A stretch of DNA of 56,471 nucleotides from Bacteroidales bacterium (GTDB taxonomy: Bacteria; Bacteroidota; Bacteroidia; Bacteroidales; Paludibacteraceae): NCBI GenBank assembly GCA_900766775.1, contig CAAFXN010000080.1, positions 1 through 56,471 of the forward strand, read 5' to 3'. Below are positions 10,901 to 18,734 of this stretch, piece by piece. Made by a program: the position numbers and the translations under genes. Below the pieces are notes generated by a model that had not been told where the DNA came from, did no database searches, and saw nothing but the letters and a program-made list of their open reading frames with translations. How positions within the stretch are numbered: position 1 is the first letter of the stretch; the number at the start of each line of letters is the position of its first letter.

Positions 10901-13213
10901 AGCGGCGTAGGTAAGGGTTGTTTTCTCTGTAGGAGCCAAATCATTGGGCAACGCGATAGTCGCAATAGGAGAATATGCATAGGAAGCATAGACCATTATC
11001 GGCATACCTTGCTGCAAGGTATAACTGCCTGTATTGCTTATTTCTATGTTCAACTGCATCGTATCGCCCACTTCCAGCGTTGTTTGCTCCATAGACAGGC
11101 TCGCCATTGCATCGGGCAGTGTCTGGTCGGATATAGAGAACCACAGATTGGCTTTGGAGAATCCCTCTGCTGTGGCTTGCAAGGCGATAGTTACGTCATC
11201 TCCGTGTAGGGTGTTGTTTTGGGCTTGAATATTGAACACAACGCTCGTCTCACCCGTAGGTATCGTTACTGTCTCGGGGAGGGTTACCACCATGGTGTTA
11301 TCCGCAGACAATGTTACCACGAGCGGTGCGGTGGGTGCTGTATTGCGGCTAAGGGTAACAGACAGGGTCTCTCCCTCGTTGATAACAGCACGATTGGCTT
11401 TCAACGATAGTGTAGGACCATCATTATCGGTGATGGTCAATCGGGCAGTGGCTACGCCCACCGTCTCGGAAGGCTGGACATTGCAACGGCATGCACTGCT
11501 ATACACCGCTGCGGTGATAGTATGGACGCGCTCGCCATCCACTATCGCATTATCAATGGCTCCCAAGCGAAGTGTTGCCTCTTCCACCCCCGCTGGCATT
11601 TCTATGCGTGAAGTGCCGTAATATATCTCGCCTTCTGAATCATCATACAACAGCACTTGGACAGCCCGCTGTATGTTTGTTGTTTTGCGAATAGTAGCCG
11701 TTACGGCGAGTGGACCGTCTGACTCGGAAACTACATCGGGCGCGAGCACCAACTGCAATGCTGGTATGTCGTTATCTACAAGGGTAAACACCTGCTTGGC
11801 TGCCTGATACCCCGTTGCCGAAACGGTGATAGACATCTCCTCGTTGAGGTTGACTGTTTGGTCTTCGATGCCTGTAACTTGTATGGTTGCGGCGGTCTCT
11901 CCTGCCGGTATGAGGACGGTAGCGGGGACGCTGAGGCGCGAGGAGGACGGACGAATGGTCAGGAGAAGGTCGGAAGCCGAGGCACGCTCCAAGGTGATGG
12001 TCGCTGTGGTACTCTCTCCTTCGTTTAACTGCTCCGCATCCATCGCAACCATGATACGCGGATACGTGTCATCATTGAGGATAACTACGCCCTCCACCGT
12101 TGCATAGCCCTGCGTATCGTCCGTGATAGTGAAATGCACCACTGAGTCGGCATCCAGTTGATTGTTCGCTTCCACTTGCAGATAGATATACTTCCCCGAT
12201 TGCCCTTTCTGTATGGTGATGGTCTCGGGGAGCACCACTCGCGCATCCGCATCTTTCGTCAGTCGGAAGGTCTCTGCGGCGGATGTGCTGCCGCTGCGAG
12301 TCAGTTGCAGACGATACGACTGATATGACGCTTCGTCGATGTGTATGCTCGTCGGCGTGATGACCAGTTGTTTTTCGATGGTCAAGGTGCCGGCAGAGAG
12401 TGCCGTGTTGTTTGCCTGCATCCAAGTAGGCTCGCCCGCATTAGCATTGGGCACTATGGTTACGCGCACCTGCGCCTCACCGTCTATACCCACGATAGCG
12501 GGCAAGGTGAGTGTCGCTTGGCGGTTCACCGATGCTCCCGCGTTTAGCACGCCATCATAATAGAGTGTGCCCACGCATTTCTCCGTTCCGTCTGTCCCTA
12601 CGAGAAACAGTCGCTCGCTCCAGCCATCCGTAGTGCCCAATCCACCGATGTTGGCGACGCTCCATTGAATATCCAGTGCTCCATTTGGCGATATGCTCAC
12701 GGTTGACAGTTGCACATTCTGTACCTCCAAGTCAGCACTTTTGATGATAGATATTGCACCGGCGGAATAGTCGCTTGCAAGGTTATCACCTTGGCTATCG
12801 GCTATCACGAGGTTGGTAATCGTCATGTTCAGTACATCTCCTTCCTGCACAGAGGCATCGGTGTACAGTGGGATGGTGAATAACGTACCCTTCCTGCCGA
12901 TAATCGGTTTGTTTTCTGCAGAGAACACCATACAAAGATAGGTGCTGTCCGTCATGTTCTTCACCTTGAGGCTATGCCCGTCGGCTCGCTCGGTGAGCGT
13001 TGCTTCACTGGACGTGAGATACAAGCCCGATGGGAGGGTAATGGTAAATTGGAGCGCAACAATATCCGCACTGTTCTCCATCTCCACCGGCATCTGTATC
13101 GTATTGCCCGATGCTACCGTCAGATCCGGAATACGTATCGCATTATTCTGCCCTTGTGCAGCGCTCGCTGCCACCCATAATGCCGCTAACAGGATATATA
13201 ATTTTGTTTTCAT
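4973..13213 (-). CDS. Giant secreted adhesin-like protein: cohesin-like, CARDB, Calx-beta, InlB and cadherin-like modules
   Basis: A 2746-aa exported protein with no recognisable catalytic domain; likely a cell-surface or matrix protein. Order by eye: signal peptide (MKTKLYILLAALWVAASAAQ); a cohesin/CBM-fold-like domain about 25-155; a CARDB-like module about 160-280; three or four Calx-beta domains to about 700 (LNEGESTTATITLERA, INEGETLSVTLSR); further CARDB/Ig modules; a carboxypeptidase-regulatory-like domain near 1180; a Cys-rich, partly hydrophobic region near 1380-1520; more beta modules; InlB-type repeats about 2270-2430 (FTFAGWIVDG); and three 90-aa cadherin-like beta-sandwich repeats about 2430-2700. 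The tail is FRNGQLIIIRGEQCYTPLG, matching the pectate lyase tail. It starts 24 nt after the 1488-aa gene ends, so it is the second gene of that operon. Adhesion is inferred; domain limits are approximate. Confidence 0.85.
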   Translation of the reverse strand: MKTKLYILLAALWVAASAAQGQNNAIRIPDLTVASGNTIQMPVEMENSADIVALQFTITLPSGLYLTSSEATLTERADGHSLKVKNMTDSTYLCMVFSAENKPIIGRKGTLFTIPLYTDASVQEGDVLNMTITNLVIADSQGDNLASDYSAGAISIIKSADLEVQNVQLSTVSISPNGALDIQWSVANIGGLGTTDGWSERLFLVGTDGTEKCVGTLYYDGVLNAGASVNRQATLTLPAIVGIDGEAQVRVTIVPNANAGEPTWMQANNTALSAGTLTIEKQLVITPTSIHIDEASYQSYRLQLTRSGSTSAAETFRLTKDADARVVLPETITIQKGQSGKYIYLQVEANNQLDADSVVHFTITDDTQGYATVEGVVILNDDTYPRIMVAMDAEQLNEGESTTATITLERASASDLLLTIRPSSSRLSVPATVLIPAGETAATIQVTGIEDQTVNLNEEMSITVSATGYQAAKQVFTLVDNDIPALQLVLAPDVVSESDGPLAVTATIRKTTNIQRAVQVLLYDDSEGEIYYGTSRIEMPAGVEEATLRLGAIDNAIVDGERVHTITAAVYSSACRCNVQPSETVGVATARLTITDNDGPTLSLKANRAVINEGETLSVTLSRNTAPTAPLVVTLSADNTMVVTLPETVTIPTGETSVVFNIQAQNNTLHGDDVTIALQATAEGFSKANLWFSISDQTLPDAMASLSMEQTTLEVGDTMQLNIEISNTGSYTLQQGMPIMVYASYAYSPIATIALPNDLAPTEKTTLTYAAPVPSKIGTYQVYAVANEKKEQKELSYSNNYSQVLKIDVISPFQLSVQTEKALYQVGDSVLISGQVGGKKQANQTIEVYAINDGYRYATTVTSDESGHFQMNYQPKEWQIGTFAVGACYPNEGKREPMATISVYGMKRTSTNAITHQLVLGDVATGSIRIQNPCHVPLKGLAVKVVSKPEDCTFNIEAPSEIPAGSSVALTYQLTPTQSTEGNDWSKVELLAQTEEGVELPITVYYFCQNPRGALVASLARINTTMVKGQERVYSFILTNVGRGETGKISLELPSFMSLATPREMPSMQYADSAQVILLFTPTDDMPLNYPVTGTIGINCANGSGLSLPFSITPVSESMGTLVVDVCDENTYYTAEAPHLRGAAVRVSHPTTGKTIAEGTTDENGLFTTELQEGYYVLDVTANGHSSYRKNILVDPGTETKTVINLSIEAIRVDFQVEETEIEDEYDITTTVQYETNVPVPVVELTMPNSIPAKELGDGESLIFYAVLTNKGLITAEDVSLVLPSDFSVLQFEALSYNEPFRLAPQQSVQIPVRVTNTTNTAIDEPAQEEASVAPIKTKLLPPTSNKPIDNDPCVGQVGTLYYWDCGNDRRWHRYDVAMQVGACNSKDSTTWEIIKYPPTYGEEIPNPYYPSSPGSVPTLGGSGIFGTIATIVAGPPTEDKGCEPCQNEFLLKILECGLSFIPGYNDCLPGIIDCARNVNVTGWNRQNGISCSLTGLGCLASLFSKWVNPAIGITISVISCINSFLQPCEKEGTSAKQALQGRYASPYQDNGYPSYIQDFQGKAEIMLDAQTAYCAYYIELFGDSIWMENTSPVELYDLLSAISLSVETTLQSNDYLAYKPAGITDAQFELFIQRLNNSNLPQEQQVGLTNCINVDHLADCAAIILEQEDKCRAMGYGSMEEMWQAETTKLQERLEEASQAVCASISLQFSQQMVLTRQAFEGTLTVFNGHETDAMENIRLNLEVRDPMGIVATAHEFQTNLASIDQFNGELAFDAGWTLSAQQTGVAKIQFIPTKYAAPMVETPYTFGGTLTYTDPFTGLDVTRELFPVTLTVKPAPNLELTYFMQRDILGDDPLTEEIEPSLDAQFALLIHNKGYGDATNVRMTTEQPSIVDNQKGLLLNMAIMSTQLNGQEKTLALGKQTTTEFGNIPAQSTTYAQWWFRSSLLGHFTDYDVKATQVNSCGNPDLSLLDTVTIRELIHAVRVGDMLGFLTNDIIDDDDLPDMLYTTDGETESVAINTATQISRISNTEYTLLVTPSSTGWNYGSVADPTYGKAALLSVVRKSDGENIPLDNFWLTDRTLRDGKQPLYENRIHFADRFATLSAETYQLTFMPTPDTWLAVDTIIGIPENGFATSPITELIVVFNKPINSATFTTDDITISCQGEALNAQLITITPQNERTYTIDLSKLYTLAGNGYYQLTIQTTDITDMENFQGKSGKSKGWNMYREGNISLTSKVLPADGGTVVVPKNIAYGETFNMTASPNEGFLFCYWSVNDEQITDVSTCSYTALGDMKAVAVFDKKKYRVQVDTPQGGTIEGNSTGIYPYGEELCFTAHADDGFTFAGWIVDGVEQGANYLGAQASSNVLQLTVAASHNIQAQFVAIRRLTLLATPSEGGTVDGDGDYLLGSEVFVTANAATDYTFVRWSDGLTENPRTITLTEDSTLWAEFVHDAALVSITYDGVPVPDFNPAVLEYTVELPATQTDCPVIAATPYDAQSRIVLIQATVLPGQASVVVIAKTGALLTYTIKFTRKLSSDATLSALAYNGISVENFRPDHFIYEVSLPSSTTAIPTISAISSDLGASVIIVQATTFPGQASVVVISADGSNTTTYTVEFQMGLSSDASLMSMAFNGTPIEPFDAKEFSYMVTLPQGTALIPYLTAEPSDPLATVDIEQATGLPGEAHVLVTAENGTQQTYVVFFTIVSTPTSISEIENTTVVRKIFRNGQLIIIRGEQCYTPLGITYPK

Positions 13214-13237
13214 AATGAATGTAGGGTTAACATGTTT

Positions 13238-16200
13238 TTACTTAACAATCACTTTCCGTACTGCTCCGTTGCTGACTACAATATTTATTCCTTGCAGCAA
13301 ACCGTTCTGTTTGCGCCCAAGCACATCATACAGTGCGCTATCTCCCATCGTCTGTACCTCATCCGCCGCGGTGGTTATTTCGCTCACCACTTGTATGGAG
13401 ATAGGTTGTGCCTCGGGGTCAGACAGCGAAATGGCTTGTACCCATACTGCTTTGTTCTGCACGCTGCCCAATACAATATCATCGTTGGCAGGCAGTGTAG
13501 CGCCGCTCAGAGAGTATGCCACCACATTCCCGTTGCTTATCGTTTGCGTCAGTCCTTGTGCGGCAATATCCCAATCCACACCTGCTGCTTTGATACATAG
13601 CGCACCTACAGGGATGGGGGAACGGAGCACCACTTGCTCGTTGCGTACATACAATACCGCCGTATTGGGTGCATCGCCCATCGCCTCTGCCTTGACGCGA
13701 GCAGGCTTTGGACTTACCGAGGCAGTGCTGTCCGACAGCAGCATGTTTACCAAACAAATCACATCCTGCACATTGATAATACTATCGGCATACACATCCG
13801 CCGCAGTGGAGTTGAAGAAAGTACCATATTCCTCAAAAATGAACAGCACCAACGCTTGCAAATCCGTGGCATCTACACCTCTTCCGAAATTTACATCCCC
13901 CATATCAAATGTCCATGCCATGCGAAAAGAGGTGTTATTAGAATCCCCCCCGTTCCTATCCACATTGAGGGTGTCTCCCGAGTTGCCGTAGAAAGCAACA
14001 GTCGAGTACCAGTAGTATAGGATGTTATCTTCTGATATTTCCATTCTTATGCCTCCATATGGCTGTATTTTTTCAGAATACAGCGACAGCGATACATTAT
14101 CCGAATAGGAATTGTTGCTCCCGTCATACCGCACAATGGTAGGTAGCATCTGTAGCAATTCTTGCGCTGACACGGAAGATATATCCACCTGATATACCGT
14201 ATCTAACTGCTGATGACCGATATCTATGTACCCTAACTTCCTCGGCAACACCGGCGACAGCTCCATAAAGCGGTTGTTGTTCGCGTATAATGTAGTGAGG
14301 GATGGCAGGCTGTCCACTATCGGCGTGATATTACCCTCGAAACTATTGGAAGAGATATTGAGCGTCTGCAATTTCTTAAACCGCAATGCCCTCGGCACTT
14401 CGCCGCTCAACCCCATGTTCGACAAATCCAATTCAATAATACGCCCTTGTTTGCAGGTTATGCGGTCAAATTGCAACCCATCCTCTCTGCCCACGGAGAA
14501 GTCCCAATTCAGCACATCCTCTCCCATACCTCCGGCTCGCAATTCGGCATACAACTCCTGCAAAATCTGCCAGTCCTCCTCTGCGATAGGATATTCCTGC
14601 AACCACACATTCGCCCCCACCAACTCCGGCACACCGCCGTAGTTCTTCAGTTTGCCTATCGCCCACACGCTGTCGCCTACTTCCACATATCCACTTGTCA
14701 TATACCCCTGATAAACAGTCAGCATCTCCTCATTGCAGCCTATGGAAAATGTCTGCTCCGTGTACCAACCACCTGTCGAAGTTACCTCGCTCACTACCCC
14801 CCGCAGGCTATACCATTCGAGGAGTACCTCATTGCTGTCAGCCCTATTGCACAGTGTGATTGCCTCACACGGACTTACCTCTATCGTGTCTATGTGCACA
14901 GCCGCTGCCTGCAAAACCTCCACGCTCCCGTTCTTTATCTCCGGCGAGTGCTCGTCTTTTGACGAAGAATAATAGTGGAACAAATTGCCCGAAAGCATAA
15001 TCTTATCGCCCACATTCAGCGGCATATCACCCGGCAGGAATGCCCAATAGCCTTGGAAAGTCCTTTCCCCCGAGCCACGCACGTCATCCATATAGAATGT
15101 CTGCTGCCCGCGTGATACCACACCATCCGTCTCCGTTATATAGCCCATCACCGTTACACTTGCGCCAGAGGTATTTTCCGTGAGTGAAAGAGCCTGCGTG
15201 CGAGCCTCCGCACAACTAATGTATTTCAACTCGCCCACTACTTTTATGTCATACACCTGTATCTCCGTCCCCGCCGTTGCATAACCGAAGTCGAACACTA
15301 AGATACCGTTAGTACCGTAGTTATACTGCCCCGTCAGGATAAACGTCCGCTCTTCGTTGGCGGTCAGCGCATTGTCATTCACCTCGTATAGGATTCCTTG
15401 GTCAAATGCTTTGATGGTAATATTGTTCACATCTTTGTTCGCTCTCATCCGCACCCGAATAGCCACCTCGGTGTAGTCTTTCAAATACTGTAAGTTGCTG
15501 TGCAACCACGTTTGCGCCTGCCACCTCGATTGCTTATCTTCGGCGATAGACACGCGCAGCGTATCGTTGCTCCATACGGCATAACTCTTGTATTCTTGTT
15601 CCCAATTTCCGTCAAAGAACATCGTGGTGCACGTGTCCACCACCATCACATTCTCCCCCTCGGGCATATAGGTGCACTCCGTCCATCTGCCCTCCGAATA
15701 GTCGAACACCAGCGTGTCCACATCGGTCAATACGATGTTCGTGTCCATCACCTGCCATACGCTGCCGTTGTACATCGCTATCTGGTTGCTCCATGTCGTG
15801 TCCTTCACCTCGCGGAAACGCATCTTATCCCCTAACGCTGCCAGAAAATCCAACTCGTAGCAACCTAAACTACCATTATACACCATCGGTGTCTTCGTCC
15901 ATACATTAAACGTACCTGACACGGCGGGCGCATACTCCGGATGCTCCTCGCAAGCGGGCGCATACAGGCTGACGTGATAGGTAATCATCGTGTCCATCTC
16001 ACATAGGTTGCGATGCTCTTTCCAGTATGCCGAAACCAGCACCACAGGCGTTGCCTTGCTGTAGTTCACCAGGTCTGACTCGGTATCCACCCCTTGGATG
16101 ATATTCACCGAACCGCTCAGCAATGTCCACGATGCCACATCGCCTGCCTGATTCTCCCACGAGAACGAACCATCCTTGCGCAGTTGTACCGGCTTACCTT

Positions 16201-17704
16201 CTATCACCGCCGAGTCGTCATTCACTGCCACTACCCACCAGCCTTCGTAACCCTCTACCGGTTGGAACAATACACACTCTTCCTTGCTCGTTGCCCATTG
16301 GTTATACGTGCCCGTAAACACAATATCATTGCATACTTCCCCTTCAAACTTTATGCACACACACAACTGACCTTCTTCGTAATACTGCGACAGCACTTCA
16401 TTCGTAGGATACTCCAGCGAGACATCACCGCCTATAATCGACTCTAACGTTACCCAAGTGCTCGTGCTGTTGTTATAGCACATCCCCCGTTCAAAAGTCA
16501 AATCTTTGGTCTGCAGCCCATTACCCCCATTGTTAAAAATACAATTCGCGTATTTCCCATGCTCGCACGAATACATCCACACACCATCATACCCCGTTTC
16601 CTCCATCGCTACCCCGGGCCATGCAGCGTTGTCCACTGCCGAAGTTCCGACAGGGCTCCAAGCGTAGCAATGCATATTACTCCATCCCACAGCATCATAG
16701 CAATATACTGTATCGAAATCAGGTACCACCGGCACAATAGGCGTATCCGGGATTGTCGGCTCCTGATAAGGTAGTACCGAAATCCGAGCAATACGATAAC
16801 CACCTGCCGTTTCCATTAGGCAGCAATGCGTACAATCTTGCTTAACCACATACCGAAGATGTTCCCAAGCCGCATAATCATCGCTCACCGAAGTACCGGA
16901 TGACGCTGCTACTTGATGTTCATCCTCCAAGCCATCCACCGGAATCAGATTGCATGAATCAGCAAACGATACACTCATTATCGGAAGCGTCGTACCCTTT
17001 GCACTCAATACATATTCAATGGTATCACCTCCCGCCACATTGTCAATAGAGATATACGTACACTTCCCATTGGTACGCATGTATGCGTCTCTAAACGAGA
17101 AGAAACTTGCTTTTGTTGTCGAGTTTGCATACCAAAAATGTAAATCCGGCATTGATAAAAAAGATACACCCATCGTATCACCAATACCAGTATATGACAC
17201 CTCAACATAAGTAGCAGTCGCTACCTCAGCGGGTCCGCTTACCGAGATATCCGATTGTTCTACTGCGTACAAGTTGTATGTTCGTTTTCTATCGCTTGTC
17301 TCCTCGCCACCAACAGGTTCGTCACTATCGCCTTCATTTCCGACATCCGTCAAGACGACCGTTACCTGCGTGATACGAGTCTGCTTGCTCACCGTGGCAA
17401 CCCACATAGTATCTACGGGTTCTACATTAGGAAATGTATCTTTTGTGGTTGTAGCATACAAGAAAGACACACGCTCAATAGGGCAATTGGCAGATATCAG
17501 CAATGTGCCGCCGATATATATCCGCAACGATTCACTCGCTACATATCCCGAGTTCGTAAACAATGTTACACCCTCTTTTGTCAACTCTACCGGACTGCCC
17601 GTTCCCGACGTGCCTCCACTCAGTTCCGAATGCAGAATCGTTACGGTCTTAGCAGGAGCAAGCACAGAAAAAAACAAGAAAATAAACAAGAAAAACTTTT
17701 TCAT
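13238..17704 (-). CDS. Secreted multidomain protein: starch-binding-like, OB-fold, LRR and dockerin-like modules, T9SS type A signal
   Basis: A 1488-aa exported protein. The signal peptide is MKKFFLFIFLFFSVLAPAKT. A CBM26/starch-binding-like module lies about 325-415 (AYAWSP-type repeat, WPGVAMEETG, IFNNGGNGLQTKDL). Further beta modules follow. An OB-fold-like domain is near 840-950, with a second OB-like segment about 955-1055. LRR turns lie about 1090-1170 (LQTLNISSNSFEGNI). A dockerin-like pair near 1285-1340 contains DVNFGRGVDATD and DVYADSIINVQD; both keep positions 1, 8 and 12 of the calcium loop but lose some inner ligands. The C-terminus (LYDVLGRKQNG...VRKVIVK) is a classic T9SS type A sorting domain. 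No enzyme domain is seen, so binding of glucans at the surface is an inference. First gene of the operon, with a good promoter upstream. Confidence 0.85.
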   Translation of the reverse strand: MKKFFLFIFLFFSVLAPAKTVTILHSELSGGTSGTGSPVELTKEGVTLFTNSGYVASESLRIYIGGTLLISANCPIERVSFLYATTTKDTFPNVEPVDTMWVATVSKQTRITQVTVVLTDVGNEGDSDEPVGGEETSDRKRTYNLYAVEQSDISVSGPAEVATATYVEVSYTGIGDTMGVSFLSMPDLHFWYANSTTKASFFSFRDAYMRTNGKCTYISIDNVAGGDTIEYVLSAKGTTLPIMSVSFADSCNLIPVDGLEDEHQVAASSGTSVSDDYAAWEHLRYVVKQDCTHCCLMETAGGYRIARISVLPYQEPTIPDTPIVPVVPDFDTVYCYDAVGWSNMHCYAWSPVGTSAVDNAAWPGVAMEETGYDGVWMYSCEHGKYANCIFNNGGNGLQTKDLTFERGMCYNNSTSTWVTLESIIGGDVSLEYPTNEVLSQYYEEGQLCVCIKFEGEVCNDIVFTGTYNQWATSKEECVLFQPVEGYEGWWVVAVNDDSAVIEGKPVQLRKDGSFSWENQAGDVASWTLLSGSVNIIQGVDTESDLVNYSKATPVVLVSAYWKEHRNLCEMDTMITYHVSLYAPACEEHPEYAPAVSGTFNVWTKTPMVYNGSLGCYELDFLAALGDKMRFREVKDTTWSNQIAMYNGSVWQVMDTNIVLTDVDTLVFDYSEGRWTECTYMPEGENVMVVDTCTTMFFDGNWEQEYKSYAVWSNDTLRVSIAEDKQSRWQAQTWLHSNLQYLKDYTEVAIRVRMRANKDVNNITIKAFDQGILYEVNDNALTANEERTFILTGQYNYGTNGILVFDFGYATAGTEIQVYDIKVVGELKYISCAEARTQALSLTENTSGASVTVMGYITETDGVVSRGQQTFYMDDVRGSGERTFQGYWAFLPGDMPLNVGDKIMLSGNLFHYYSSSKDEHSPEIKNGSVEVLQAAAVHIDTIEVSPCEAITLCNRADSNEVLLEWYSLRGVVSEVTSTGGWYTEQTFSIGCNEEMLTVYQGYMTSGYVEVGDSVWAIGKLKNYGGVPELVGANVWLQEYPIAEEDWQILQELYAELRAGGMGEDVLNWDFSVGREDGLQFDRITCKQGRIIELDLSNMGLSGEVPRALRFKKLQTLNISSNSFEGNITPIVDSLPSLTTLYANNNRFMELSPVLPRKLGYIDIGHQQLDTVYQVDISSVSAQELLQMLPTIVRYDGSNNSYSDNVSLSLYSEKIQPYGGIRMEISEDNILYYWYSTVAFYGNSGDTLNVDRNGGDSNNTSFRMAWTFDMGDVNFGRGVDATDLQALVLFIFEEYGTFFNSTAADVYADSIINVQDVICLVNMLLSDSTASVSPKPARVKAEAMGDAPNTAVLYVRNEQVVLRSPIPVGALCIKAAGVDWDIAAQGLTQTISNGNVVAYSLSGATLPANDDIVLGSVQNKAVWVQAISLSDPEAQPISIQVVSEITTAADEVQTMGDSALYDVLGRKQNGLLQGINIVVSNGAVRKVIVK

Positions 17705-17803
17705 AAAATATCAGACTTAACGCATTGAATACATCATAAATGGGTTATCCACCTCATATGTATCCTACCCGCCTGCGGGTACAGAGATACAAACTTCCGA
17801 GCG

Positions 17804-17835
17804 CAAAGGTACAAAAAAAATTACACCTACGCAAA
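17804..17835 (-). promoter_or_regulatory. sigma-ABfr promoter for the 1488/2746-aa operon
   Basis: On the minus strand, TTTG (17832-17835) is followed after 20 nt by TACCTTTG (17804-17811), a full Bacteroidetes match. The transcript would have a leader of about 95 nt before the start at 17704. Confidence 0.85.
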
Positions 17836-17894
17836 CTTTTTTATAAAAACATTGCCTTTTTATTATTCATTAAAAGCAGAGAATCGAGAAGAGA

Positions 17895-18023
17895 AATCTT
17901 AACAATCGTACTTCTTCGTTGCGGGGTTGGGTTGCGAACGACCCGCGAAAGACCCGCGGGAGACCCGCGAAAAAGACACTACATCGTTGCGGCGGGAGAA
18001 CGGCGGGAAAATCTTAACAATCG
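17895..18023. repeat. Dispersed element: AATCTTAACAATCG pair bracketing an 11-bp array
   Basis: AATCTTAACAATCG occurs at 17895 and again at 18010. Between them are three exact-period 11-bp units of GACCCGCGAAA type (17940-17972). The same arrangement recurs at 56241-56358. No gene is present between 17836 and 18122. Confidence 0.8.
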
Positions 18024-18036
18024 GACTGCATCTTAT

Positions 18037-18143
18037 TTAATTAAGAATTAAGAATTAAGAATTAAGAAGGCGTATGCTCTTTTTTAATTAAGAATTAAGA
18101 GGGCGCATGCTCTAATTAAGAATTAAGAATTAGGATTTAGGAT
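18037..18143. repeat. Heptamer (AATTAAG/AATTAGG) arrays with GCATG-type cores
   Basis: Three runs of AATTAAG-type heptamers are separated by two inverted copies of the core seen beside heptamer runs elsewhere (GGGCGCATGCTCT and GGCGTATGCTCT). The last run overlaps the end of the 196-aa gene and supplies its final codons and stop. Confidence 0.8.
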
Positions 18144-18713
18144 TTTTTTCAGGCGGTGGTGCTTGCGGCAGGCGTAGGCGGCGGCGAGGAGGAACAGGGG
18201 CAGCAGGGGTTCGCCTACGGGTAGCGGGGGCTCATCAACGATACCTCCCGGGGTACCGGGCGAGCGTTGCGGCATGGTCGGCGCAGCCGCAGCAGAGGGC
18301 GAATAGACCGTGCCGTCCGCCATGAGCATGGGAGCCGCCGAGAGTTTGGAGAAGCCGACAGTGCCCATGGTCGGCGGGAGCATGTTGTCCGAACGGGGTG
18401 CCGTGGTGCTCACTGCCATGGCAGCGAACACCTCCGCCATGCGTCGGTCGTCGGACAGGCTGCTGCCCGTCTGCATGAGGCGTCGGGAGTAGGTGTCTTG
18501 CGCGTCGCGGTCGGACCCCGATAAAGCGGGATGCAAGCAACCGTAGGACATCGGCGCTACGGAGGTGAAAGGCAGATAGGCGTCCTTCGTCGAGGGCTCG
18601 AACCCCGATAAAGCGGGATGCAAGCAGCGGAAAGAGAACATATCTGCCTGCGCCGCACTGCCGTGAATAAACAGGAGCGCAAGGATGAGGATATAGGTGT
18701 GTTTGTGTTTCAT
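18123..18713 (-). CDS. Small exported, tail-anchored protein downstream of the giant surface protein
   Basis: A 196-aa protein I do not recognise by family. It has a signal peptide (about 1-22), a low-complexity Ala/Pro/Ser middle, and a C-terminal proline-rich stretch followed by a hydrophobic helix (PLLPLFLLAAAYAC) and a basic tail (RKHHRLKKIL). This layout resembles C-terminal membrane anchors. The octapeptide CLHPALSG occurs twice (about 30-37 and 59-66) and is encoded by a palindromic repeat that also occurs in intergenic DNA at 48361. The start is 21 nt after the stop of the 2494-aa gene, so the two are co-transcribed. A role as a membrane partner of the giant protein is inferred. The last residues (NPNS) come from the heptamer repeat. 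Confidence 0.65.
   Translation of the reverse strand: MKHKHTYILILALLFIHGSAAQADMFSFRCLHPALSGFEPSTKDAYLPFTSVAPMSYGCLHPALSGSDRDAQDTYSRRLMQTGSSLSDDRRMAEVFAAMAVSTTAPRSDNMLPPTMGTVGFSKLSAAPMLMADGTVYSPSAAAAPTMPQRSPGTPGGIVDEPPLPVGEPLLPLFLLAAAYACRKHHRLKKILNPNS
18515..18540 (-). repeat. Intragenic palindromic repeat, copy 1
   Basis: On the minus strand this reads TGCTTGCATCCCG-CTTTAT-CGGGG, an inverted repeat encoding CLHPALSG in the 196-aa protein. Near-identical copies lie at 18601-18627 and 48361-48388. Confidence 0.85.
18601..18627 (-). repeat. Intragenic palindromic repeat, copy 2
   Basis: Second copy in the same gene, in the same reading frame, again giving CLHPALSG. The flanking codons differ from copy 1, so this looks like repeat placement rather than a long protein duplication. 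Confidence 0.85.
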
Positions 18714-18734
18714 GGTGTCGGTCGTTCGGGCGGG

